The notes under the pieces were generated by a model. That model was not told the DNA's origin. It saw nothing but the letters and a program-made list of their open reading frames with translations, and did no database searches. The position numbers and the translations under genes were made by a program. Positions 50,148 to 57,819 of a DNA stretch of 64,000 nucleotides are shown piece after piece. Origin of the DNA: Streptomyces poonensis (lineage in GTDB: Bacteria > Actinomycetota > Actinomycetes > Streptomycetales > Streptomycetaceae); the NCBI RefSeq assembly GCF_014650915.1, contig NZ_BMVW01000001.1, forward strand, positions 1,054,001 to 1,118,000. Direction: 5' to 3'. Position 1 is the first letter of the stretch; each line of letters begins with the position of its first letter.

Positions 50148-50744
50148 TCAACGCGCTACGCCGAGTTCCGGTGCACCCTTCCCGCAGTGTTCCTGGACGT
50201 CGCCGAGTTGGAGCACCACGCGACGTTCCTGCGCGAGGTCGTCATCACGCACGTACCCGGACTGTTCCAGACCCCTGACTACGCTCGCGCGGTCTTCGGC
50301 TACATGGGCCCGGAGCTTTCACTCAGTGAGTTGGAGCCCCGGGTCGAGCGCAGGATGCGCCGAAAGGCCGCCCTCCAGGGGGATGGCGCCGCCGAGTACG
50401 AGACGGTCGTCCACGAGTTCGCACTGCGCATTCTTGTCGCCGACCGCCAGGTGGCCCGCGCCCAACCACAGGAGATCCTGCGGCAGATCGAGCGGGGCCA
50501 CACCGTCCGGGTCATCCCCATCGACGTGCAGGGTTTCGCAGGTGCCAGCAGCGCGATGATGTACGTCGGCGGACCACTGCCCCGACTGGACACCGTGCTC
50601 CGCGACTCGCCTCACGGCACCGCGTTCCTCGATGCGGAATCCCAACTGGACCGGTTTCGGAAGCTCTTTCGTAAGGTGAAGAAGGCAGCGCTCGATCCCG
50701 TGCCGTCGCGGGACCTCATCCATCGCATCGCCAAGGAACTGTGA
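50148..50744 (+). pseudogene. 5'-truncated XRE/DUF5753 regulator (module C)
   Basis: Open frame with an in-frame TGA at 50145; the first readable residues RYAEFRCTLPAVFLDVAELEHHATF match residues about 94-115 of the intact regulator at 3572 (RYRGSLPAEFLDLAELEHHAT), so the HTH domain and about 90 residues are missing. From GTG 50187 a 185-residue DUF5753-only protein could still be made, with VPGLFQTPDYARAVF, HTVRVIPIDVQG and the family ending SRDLIHRIAKEL. It may therefore be a stand-alone ligand-binding domain or a dead remnant. The break lies beside the Rpn-like gene. Confidence 0.8.
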
Positions 50745-50754
50745 GGCAATCGGC

Positions 50755-51039
50755 ATGACCGATCACCTTCACTGGCAGAAGTCGTCCTTCTCCGAGGGAG
50801 GTGACGGCAACACCTGCGTAGAACTGGCGGCAGTGCGTACCCCCAGCCGCTGGCAGAAGTCGTCCCTCTCAGGCGGCGGCGAAGGCAACGACTGCGTCGA
50901 ACTCGCCACCACCCCCGGCACCATCCACCTCCGTGAGAGCGACACCCCCGCCACCCGTCTCACCACAACTCCCACCCCACTGGCCCACCTGCTGGACTCC
51001 ATACGCTCCGGGTCCCTCACTCACCCACGCACTCGCTGA
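50755..51039 (+). CDS. Tandem DUF397 protein (module C)
   Basis: 94 residues. Two DUF397 halves: WQKSSFSEGGDGNTCVELAAV (about 7-27) and WQKSSLSGGGEGNDCVELATT (about 33-53), then IHLRESDTPATRLTTTPTPLAHLL. Only the second copy is complete, so an N-terminal duplication of the core is likely. It starts 11 bp after the truncated XRE gene and is probably expressed with it. TGAGGCAATCGGC lies before the ATG. Confidence 0.88.
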   Translation: MTDHLHWQKSSFSEGGDGNTCVELAAVRTPSRWQKSSLSGGGEGNDCVELATTPGTIHLRESDTPATRLTTTPTPLAHLLDSIRSGSLTHPRTR

Positions 51040-51367
51040 CCCGCCGAAGCCGGCCCACCATCCCGTACGTGGCTGCGGACCAGTACCACCCAGTCCACCA
51101 AGCGCGGAACACACCGCCCGGCTGCCCCGTCCACGGGGGCCGGATCGTCCGGCAACACTACGTCTGCGATCGCGAAGAGATCTGCCGATCGAAGGCGGAG
51201 CACAGACGCAGCAGGGCACACACATCCGGCTGCCCGCCCTCCGGCAACCGCTTCAGCCGCGCACCGAAGCCCGCTTCCCCCGTCACCGGGCCAGCATAGC
51301 CCGCGAGTTCACTCGTCTGCGACAGCGAAGCGACGTTTGCGACAAGCCCACGGCACCCGGCGGCCCG
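51040..51367. other. Intergenic region after module C
   Basis: 328 bp between the DUF397 stop and the convergent response regulator stop. The only plus-strand frame (about 51069-51299) encodes a Cys/His-containing peptide with no recognisable domain, no ribosome binding site and weak codon bias. I see no gene I can support. Confidence 0.5.
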
Positions 51368-52072
51368 TCACCGCTGCGGCCCCTCCGACGGCGTCCCGTC
51401 ACGCATCACCGGCCCCGCCCGGTCCAGCAACCCCGTACGCGCCGCCAGCGCCGCCGCCTCCAGGCGCGACCCCACGCCCAGCTTCATCAGCACCCGCTGG
51501 ACGTGGGTGCGGGCCGTCGACGGGGCTATGCCCATGCCGGCCGCGATCAGGCGGGTGTCCTCGCCGTCGGCGACGCGGACCAGGACCTCGACCTCGCGCG
51601 GGGTCAGCATCTGCAGCAGGCGCTGGCCCTCGTCGTCCGGCTGGCTCGCCGGGTTCAGTAACTCGCTGAAGGCGCCCTGGAGCAGGGCCGGGGCCACCGC
51701 CGCCTCGCCCGCCCTGGCCTTCATGATCGCTCGCTCGACGCCCTCGATCCGCTCGTCGTGACGTACGTAGCCCGAGGCGCCCGAGGCGAACGCGGCGGCG
51801 ATGCCGCGCGGGCTGGGTACCGGGCCCAGGACGAGGACCGCCACCTGGGGGCGCTCCCGTTTGATCTTGATCACCGGGTCGAAGATCCCCGGTTCGGCGG
51901 GAGTCGCCGTGCCGAGCAGGCACACCTCAGGAGCCCGTGTGATCACCAACTCCGCCGCACCCGCGGCGGGCGCGGCCGCCGCGAGCACCCTGTGCCCGCG
52001 CAGCTTCAGCGCCGAGGCCAGTGCCTCGGCGAGCAGTCGGTGGTCGTCGACCACCATGAGCCGCACTCCCAT
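51368..52072 (-). CDS. LuxR-type response regulator with atypical receiver domain
   Basis: 234 residues from ATG 52072 (MGVRLMVVDDHRLLAEALA); the frame reaches 52144 without support. Receiver domain about 1-120 keeps the acidic pair Asp9-Asp10, but the phospho-acceptor position reads VCLLGTATP instead of DVVLMDxxMP, so Gly54 replaces Asp, and the conserved Lys near 105 is missing (GYVRHDE). The LuxR HTH is complete (LTPREVEVLVRVADGEDTRLIAAGMGIAPSTARTHVQRVLMKLG). Probably a phosphorylation-independent regulator. No histidine kinase is adjacent. Confidence 0.88.
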   Translation of the reverse strand: MGVRLMVVDDHRLLAEALASALKLRGHRVLAAAAPAAGAAELVITRAPEVCLLGTATPAEPGIFDPVIKIKRERPQVAVLVLGPVPSPRGIAAAFASGASGYVRHDERIEGVERAIMKARAGEAAVAPALLQGAFSELLNPASQPDDEGQRLLQMLTPREVEVLVRVADGEDTRLIAAGMGIAPSTARTHVQRVLMKLGVGSRLEAAALAARTGLLDRAGPVMRDGTPSEGPQR

Positions 52073-52360
52073 CGAGCTACCCCCCAGTCCCCCCAATGGC
52101 TGCCCACTATGGCCGTCCACCGGTCCCCACGTCCCCACGGACAAGAGCCCCCCGGCTCCCCCCGCCCCTTCATGCGCCCTTCATGCCCCCGGAAGCTACA
52201 CGCTTGTTCGACATTGCGCTCCCCCTACGCGGGAGAACTGCCCTGGAATACCGAGAAGCCTCCCATTCGCGGGTGTTGGGGTGTACGTGAACGGCCCCGT
52301 TCCTGATTCGTCGCTGATCAGGGGCGAGGTCATCCCGCAGAAGCCAGGGGGCGTGTGGGA

Positions 52361-53953
52361 TCACTTCACGCCGAAACCGAGCGCCGCGTACTCCTCGCCG
52401 TCCTCGGAGCGCGGCTTGCTCACCTGTTCCTTGGCCAGGAACAGCCGCCCGTCGGCATAGAGCACTTCGTCGGCGTACGGAATGATGCCGCTCATCGCCC
52501 CGAGCACCCGCGGGTGGGCCGGCGTCTCCAGCAGCACGGTGGCCTTCGACGAGGAGCCGTCGACGGAGATGACCTGATCGCCCTTGTCGAACACACCCTC
52601 CTTGTAGGCGATGAGGTCCGAGCCGTCCATGCGGAGCGGAAAGAGCGTGTAATCGTCGCCGGCCTCGACGCGTTCGCCGGTGGACCTGCCGGTGTCCAGC
52701 GAGAAGGACACGATCTCGTTCGTTCGACTGAATTCGGCGGTGCCCTCGCGATACTTGGTCGACACGTACAGCTTGCCGTTGCCGACCGTGATGCCCGCGC
52801 AGCCCCAGGCCTGGCCGCTGCCACAGGTGTGGTGGTACGTGTCGCCCGCCAGCTCGATCTTCGCGCGCAGCCTGCCGCTGTCGTCCAACGAGAAGACCTC
52901 GGTGGCATCGACAGGGTCGGCCTCGCTCGGGCCCACGGCGTAGACGACCGGCTCGGTGGAGATCACCTCGGCGGTGTCGACACCTGCGGGCAGCTTGTGA
53001 CTCCACTTGCTGACGCCGGACTTCGGGTCCAGGAGCTGGATCTCGTACTCCTCCTCCCCGATGTCGCCGCACATGCGGACCACGACCAACTGGGCGCCCC
53101 CGGTGTACGCGGAGTCCAGGCAATCGCCGGTCTTGGGCGTCCACAGCGACTCGCCGGTCCGCGCGTCGAAGGCGGCGCCGCCCAAGTAGCCGGCGACCGC
53201 GACCGTGGTGCCCGAGATGACGACCTGGTTGAAGGTCGTTGCCGACCCTCTCTCCTCGACGGTCCTCGTCCACAGCTTCTCACCGTCGCTGACCTCGAAG
53301 GCGGTGATCCGCGAGCAGTACCCGCTGCTGCCGTCGCTGCCGCGCTTCTTGTCCTTGTGCACGACGACCGCGACACCGTCGTCGGTGACCTCACCGGAGC
53401 CCCCGCAGGTCTGACCGGACAGCGGGAGCGTCCAGGACCTGTCGCCGCTGTGCGCGTCGTATCCCACGATCTCGTCGACGCCGGCCTTGGCGTACACCGA
53501 GCCGGTCAGCCAGGAGCCCTTGACGCTGTCGATCCGCTGCCCCTCGGCCTTGGGCGCGGGCACCTTGAGGAGGAGCTCGGCCGGAGCCTTGTCCTGGCCG
53601 CCCTCCCCCTCGGTGCCGGTGCCCCCGGACGTTCCGCCCGTGCCGCCGCCGGAGCTCGCGGAGGTGGTTCCGTCCTCGTCCTTGCCGGTGGAGATGGCGT
53701 ACCAGGCACCGCCGACGACGACCATCACGAAGGCGGCCATCGCCGCGACGACGAGGGCCAGCCGGGAGCCGGACAGTCCTCCGCCGCCCGGCGCGGGCGG
53801 CGGCCCGTACCCGTACGGAGGCTGGGCGTACGGACCCGGCTGCGGGCCGTGCGGGCCCGGCGGCGGGGGCGGAACGGGGGCGCCGAAGCCGCTCTGCGGC
53901 GGCTGGTTCGGCGGAGGAGGAGAGGCCGGCGGCCGGTCGGGAGGCTGAGTCAT
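52361..53953 (-). CDS. Membrane protein with PQQ-like beta-propeller repeats
   Basis: 530 residues from ATG 53953 with GGGGGG about 9 nt upstream. A proline-rich cytoplasmic N terminus (1-58) precedes one transmembrane helix (about 64-88) and a Gly/Ser/Thr linker (93-120). The extracellular part holds repeats of the PQQ-like propeller type, seen as YDAHSGDRSWTLPL, FEVSDGEKLWTR, FDARTGESLWTP and LDPKSGVSKWSH. Three of these keep the D..TG..LW pattern. Such Streptomyces proteins are of unknown function. The atypical response regulator starts 288 bp downstream on the same strand. Confidence 0.85.
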   Translation of the reverse strand: MTQPPDRPPASPPPPNQPPQSGFGAPVPPPPPGPHGPQPGPYAQPPYGYGPPPAPGGGGLSGSRLALVVAAMAAFVMVVVGGAWYAISTGKDEDGTTSASSGGGTGGTSGGTGTEGEGGQDKAPAELLLKVPAPKAEGQRIDSVKGSWLTGSVYAKAGVDEIVGYDAHSGDRSWTLPLSGQTCGGSGEVTDDGVAVVVHKDKKRGSDGSSGYCSRITAFEVSDGEKLWTRTVEERGSATTFNQVVISGTTVAVAGYLGGAAFDARTGESLWTPKTGDCLDSAYTGGAQLVVVRMCGDIGEEEYEIQLLDPKSGVSKWSHKLPAGVDTAEVISTEPVVYAVGPSEADPVDATEVFSLDDSGRLRAKIELAGDTYHHTCGSGQAWGCAGITVGNGKLYVSTKYREGTAEFSRTNEIVSFSLDTGRSTGERVEAGDDYTLFPLRMDGSDLIAYKEGVFDKGDQVISVDGSSSKATVLLETPAHPRVLGAMSGIIPYADEVLYADGRLFLAKEQVSKPRSEDGEEYAALGFGVK

Positions 53954-54076
53954 CAGCGCGGTCCCCCCTTTTTTTCGCTGCTTACGAGCCACCAGCCACC
54001 CGCGGTCAGCGTGGTGATGGAAACCAGACTGTTCTCAGTCGGCTCTTTCTACCACTGGGAGACCATGGGGACGCGC

Positions 54077-55900
54077 TCACGCGTCCTCGGCCAGTTCCAG
54101 CCAGCGCAGCTCCAGTTCATCCCGCTGCCCGCCCAACTCCCTCAGCTCCGCGTCCAGTTCGGCCACCTTCGCGAAGTCGGTCGCGTGCTCGGCGATGCGC
54201 GCGTGCAGCGACTGCTCCTTCTCGGAGATCTTGTCCAACTGCCGCTCGATCTTCTGGAGTTCCTTCTTCGCGGCCCGCTGGTCGGCGGCGCTCTTCTCCG
54301 GGACGGCCTTGTCGGAGGCCTTCTCGCCGGCTGCGGGCTTGGGCGCCGCGGCGGCCGCCGCCTCCTCCATGCGCCGGCGCCGCTCCAGGTACTCGTCGAT
54401 GCCGCGCGGCAGCATCCGCAGCGTGCCGTCGCCGAGCAGCGCGTGCACCCGGTCCGTCGTCCGCTCGACGAAGAAACGGTCGTGGGAGATGACGATCATC
54501 GAGCCGGGCCAGCCGTCGAGCAGGTCCTCGAGCTGGGTCAGCGTCTGGATGTCGAGGTCGTTGGTGGGCTCGTCGAGAAAGAGGACGTTCGGCTCGTCCA
54601 TGAGCAGGCGGAGGAGCTGGAGGCGGCGCCGCTCACCACCGGAGAGATCACCGACCGGCGTCCACTGCTTCTCCTTGCCGAAGCCGAACGTCTCGCAGAG
54701 CTGGCCCGCGGTCATCTCGCGGCCCTTGCCGAGGTCGACGCGGTCACGGACCTGCTGCACGGCCTCCAGGACCCGCCAGTTCGGGTTGAGCTCGGCGACC
54801 TCCTGGGAGAGGTAGGCCAGCTTGACGGTCTTGCCGACCCGGACCTGCCCGCCCGCGGGCTGCTGCTCCCCCTCGCTGTACGCGGCGTCGGCGAGCGCCC
54901 GCAGGAGCGAGGTCTTGCCCGCGCCGTTCACACCGACGAGGCCGATGCGGTCGCCGGGGCCGAGCTGCCAGGTGAGGTGCTTGAGCAGCACCTTGGGCCC
55001 GGCCTGGACGGTCACGTCCTCCAGGTCGAAGACGGTCTTGCCGAGCCGGGAGGAGGCGAACTTCATCAGCTCGCTGCTGTCGCGCGGCGGCGGCACGTCC
55101 GCGATCAGCTCGTTGGCGGCCTCGACGCGGAAGCGCGGCTTGGAGGTGCGGGCGGGGGCGCCGCGCCGCAGCCAGGCCAGCTCCTTGCGGACCAGGTTCT
55201 GCCGCTTGGCCTCCTCGGTGGCGGCGATGCGCTCCCGCTCGGCCCGCGCGAAGACGTAGTCGGAGTAGCCGCCCTCGTACTCGTGGACGGTGCCGCGCTG
55301 GACGTCCCACATCCGCGTGCAGACCTGGTCCAGGAACCAGCGGTCGTGGGTGACGCAGACGAGCGCCGAGCGGCGGGCGGCCAGGTGCCCGGCCAGCCAG
55401 GAGATGCCCTCCACGTCCAGGTGGTTCGTCGGCTCGTCGAGGACGATCAGGTCCTGGTCCTCGATGAGCAGCTTGGCGAGCGCGATACGGCGCCGCTCGC
55501 CACCCGACAGCGGGCCGATCACGGTGTCCAGGCCCTGCGGGAAACCGGGCAGGTCGAGTCCGCCGAAGAGGCCGGTCAGGACGTCGCGGATGCGTGCGTT
55601 GCCCGCCCACTCGTGGTCGGCCATGTCCCGGATGACCTCGTGCCGGACGGTGGCCTCGGGGTCGAGCGAGTCGTGCTGGGTGAGGACGCCGAGGCGCAGC
55701 CCGCCGGAGTGGGTGACCCGGCCGGAGTCGGCCTCCTCCAGCTTGGCGAGCACCCGGATCAGGGTCGTCTTGCCGTCGCCGTTGCGTCCGACCACGCCGA
55801 TGCGGTCGCCCTCGGAGACGCCGAGCGAGATCCCGTCGAGCAGGGCCCGGGTGCCGTACACCTTGCTGACGCCTTCGACATTGACCAGGTTGACGGCCAT
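54077..55900 (-). CDS. ABC-F family ATP-binding protein, Uup-like
   Basis: 607 residues with two ABC domains. First: Walker A GRNGDGKTT (about 39-47), signature LSGGERRRIAL, Walker B LIVLDEPTNHLD. Second: GVNGAGKTS, LSGGERRRLQLL, VLFLDEPTNDLD. A linker of about 80 residues joins them, and the C-terminal coiled coil (about 530-600; KKELQKIERQLDKISEKEQSL) resembles the Uup DNA- or ribosome-binding tail. No transmembrane segments. ABC-F proteins act on the ribosome, including antibiotic protection; this copy's exact role is unclear. Confidence 0.93.
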   Translation of the reverse strand: MAVNLVNVEGVSKVYGTRALLDGISLGVSEGDRIGVVGRNGDGKTTLIRVLAKLEEADSGRVTHSGGLRLGVLTQHDSLDPEATVRHEVIRDMADHEWAGNARIRDVLTGLFGGLDLPGFPQGLDTVIGPLSGGERRRIALAKLLIEDQDLIVLDEPTNHLDVEGISWLAGHLAARRSALVCVTHDRWFLDQVCTRMWDVQRGTVHEYEGGYSDYVFARAERERIAATEEAKRQNLVRKELAWLRRGAPARTSKPRFRVEAANELIADVPPPRDSSELMKFASSRLGKTVFDLEDVTVQAGPKVLLKHLTWQLGPGDRIGLVGVNGAGKTSLLRALADAAYSEGEQQPAGGQVRVGKTVKLAYLSQEVAELNPNWRVLEAVQQVRDRVDLGKGREMTAGQLCETFGFGKEKQWTPVGDLSGGERRRLQLLRLLMDEPNVLFLDEPTNDLDIQTLTQLEDLLDGWPGSMIVISHDRFFVERTTDRVHALLGDGTLRMLPRGIDEYLERRRRMEEAAAAAAPKPAAGEKASDKAVPEKSAADQRAAKKELQKIERQLDKISEKEQSLHARIAEHATDFAKVAELDAELRELGGQRDELELRWLELAEDA

Positions 55901-55958
55901 TTCACTCCTGCACGCGGGGTCGGATCAGCCTCCCAGGGTACGGCGTGTTCCGGACCGG

Positions 55959-56873
55959 TCAGGCAGCGCGGCGGATCACGGTCGCCCCGGGCGCGGGCGA
56001 GTCCGCGACCCGGGCGGCCCGGCAGCTGCCGGAGGCGAGCAGCGCCCCCGCGACGACCTGCGCGGACTCCGCGTCGCGGGCGAGGAACGCCGTGGTCGGT
56101 CCCGAGCCCGAGACCAGCGCGGCCAGGGCTCCGGCCGCCCGTCCCGCCGCAAGGGTGTCGGCGAGCGAGGGGAAGAGGGAGAGCGCGGCGGGCTGCAGGT
56201 CGTTGGTGAGGGTGGCCGCGAGGGCGTCGGCGTCACCCTTGGCGAGCGCGGCGAGCAGCTCCTCCGACGCGACCGGCTCCGGGACCTCCGTCCCCTCGTG
56301 GAGCCGGTCGAACTCCCGGTACACGGCCGGGGTCGACAGGCCGCCGTCCGCCACCGCGAACACCCAGTGGAAGTCGCCGCCCACGTCCAGCGGACGCAGC
56401 CGCTCGCCCCGGCCCGTGCCCAGCGCCGCCCCGCCCACCAGGCTGAACGGCACATCGCTGCCCAGCTCGGCGCAGATGTCCAGCAACTCCTGCCGGGAGG
56501 CACGCGTGCCCCACAGCGCGTCGCAGGCGAGCAGTGCGCCCGCCGCGTCCGCGCTGCCGCCCGCCATGCCGCCGGCGACGGGGATGTCCTTGTCGATGTG
56601 CAGGTGCACGCCGGCGTCGGCGGCGCTGAGGCCGTGCCGCTCGGCGAGGGCGAGGGCGGCGCGGGCCGCGAGGTTCGTACGGTCCAGGGGGACCTGGTCG
56701 GCGCCCGGCCCGGAGCAGGTGATGCGCAGCTCGTCGGCCGGGGTGGCCGTGACCTCGTCGTACAGGCCGACGGCGAGGAAGACGTTGGCGAGGTCGTGGA
56801 AGCCGTCGGGGCGGGCGCCGCCCACCGCGAGCTGGACGTTGACCTTGGCGGGGACGCGGACGGTGACGCTCAC
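55959..56873 (-). CDS. ispE: 4-diphosphocytidyl-2-C-methyl-D-erythritol kinase
   Basis: Fourth step of the MEP isoprenoid pathway. 304 residues from GTG 56873; GHMP kinase with VRVPAKVNVQLAVG, the glycine-rich ATP loop DIPVAGGMAGGSADAAGALLACD and the C-terminal VSGSGPTTAFLARD. It follows rsmA with 9 bp between, the conserved rsmA-ispE order. A GAGGAG lies upstream inside the gap. Confidence 0.96.
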   Translation of the reverse strand: MSVTVRVPAKVNVQLAVGGARPDGFHDLANVFLAVGLYDEVTATPADELRITCSGPGADQVPLDRTNLAARAALALAERHGLSAADAGVHLHIDKDIPVAGGMAGGSADAAGALLACDALWGTRASRQELLDICAELGSDVPFSLVGGAALGTGRGERLRPLDVGGDFHWVFAVADGGLSTPAVYREFDRLHEGTEVPEPVASEELLAALAKGDADALAATLTNDLQPAALSLFPSLADTLAAGRAAGALAALVSGSGPTTAFLARDAESAQVVAGALLASGSCRAARVADSPAPGATVIRRAA

Positions 56874-56882
56874 GGCTTGGAT

Positions 56883-57785
56883 CTACTCCTCGTCGGTGTC
56901 GGCGGAGTCGGCAGCGGGCTCGGCGGCGGGCTTGTGCTCCGCGATACGGGCGAACTCCTCGACCGTGAGGGACTCCCCCCGCGCCTGCGGCGAGACCCCG
57001 GCGGCCACGAGGGCGGCCTCGGCGGCCACGGCCGAACCCGCCCAGCCGGCGAGGGCGGCCCGCAGCGTCTTGCGGCGCTGGGCGAAGGCCGCGTCGACGA
57101 CGGCGAAGACCTCCCGCTTGGATGCGGTGGTCGGGAGGGGCTCGGTGCGGCGGACCAGCGAGACGAGGCCGCTGTCCACGTTCGGCGCGGGCCAGAAGAC
57201 GTTGCGCCCGATGGCCCCGGCCCGCTTGACCTCGGCGTACCAGCCGGCCTTCACGGACGGCACCCCGTACACCCGCGACCCGGGCCCGGCGGCCAGCCGG
57301 TCGGCGACCTCCGCCTGCACCATGACCAGGGTGCGCTCGATGCTCGGGAAGGTGTCGAGCATGTGCAGCAGGACGGGCACGGCCACGTTGTACGGCAGGT
57401 TGGCGACCAGGGCGGTCGGCGCGGGGCCCGGCAGCTCGCGCACGTGCATGGCGTCGGAGTGGACCAGCGCGAACCGGTCCGCCCGCTCGGGCATGCGCGC
57501 GGCGATCGTGGCGGGCAGCGCGGCGGCCAGCACGTCGTCGATCTCGACGGCGGTGACCCGGTCGGCCACCTCCAGCAGGGCGAGCGTCAGCGACCCGAGC
57601 CCCGGGCCCACCTCGACCACCACGTCGTCGGGCCGCACCTCGGCGGTCCGCACGATGCGCCGCACGGTGTTGGCGTCGATCACGAAGTTCTGGCCGCGCT
57701 GCTTGGTGGGGCGCACGCCGAGGGCCGCGGCGAGTTCACGGATGTCGGCGGGGCCCAGCAGGGCGTCTGGGGTGGGGCTGCTCAC
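56883..57785 (-). CDS. rsmA: 16S rRNA (adenine(1518)-N6/adenine(1519)-N6)-dimethyltransferase
   Basis: Also called KsgA. Dimethylates two adenines in the 3' end of 16S rRNA. 300 residues from GTG 57785. SAM motif [18 protein letters not shown] (about 65-82), the catalytic [13 protein letters not shown] (NLPY) and the C-terminal [10 protein letters not shown] region. TACCCT lies 6 nt before the GTG, so it is probably leaderless. It sits between an Rpf gene and ispE, the order seen in many actinobacteria. Confidence 0.97.
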   Translation of the reverse strand: MSSPTPDALLGPADIRELAAALGVRPTKQRGQNFVIDANTVRRIVRTAEVRPDDVVVEVGPGLGSLTLALLEVADRVTAVEIDDVLAAALPATIAARMPERADRFALVHSDAMHVRELPGPAPTALVANLPYNVAVPVLLHMLDTFPSIERTLVMVQAEVADRLAAGPGSRVYGVPSVKAGWYAEVKRAGAIGRNVFWPAPNVDSGLVSLVRRTEPLPTTASKREVFAVVDAAFAQRRKTLRAALAGWAGSAVAAEAALVAAGVSPQARGESLTVEEFARIAEHKPAAEPAADSADTDEE

Positions 57786-57791
57786 GCCCCA

Positions 57792-57797
57792 AGGGTA
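57792..57797 (-). promoter_or_regulatory. -10 element for leaderless rsmA
   Basis: On the minus strand TACCCT lies 6 nt before the rsmA GTG (57785), identical to the element before the DUF389 gene, with no ribosome binding site between. Confidence 0.5.
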
Positions 57798-57819
57798 CGG
57801 GGCCGCTCAGGTGTCCCTC

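Noticed and set aside
51069..51299. Possible 76-residue Cys/His protein after module C
   Set aside because: No ribosome binding site, weak codon bias and no family similarity; the region is better left as intergenic.
52355..56209. Plus-strand open frame of 1284 codons antisense to the beta-propeller and ABC-F genes
   Set aside because: Antisense shadow created by GC-rich third positions; no domain, no ribosome binding site, and complete conserved genes on the minus strand.
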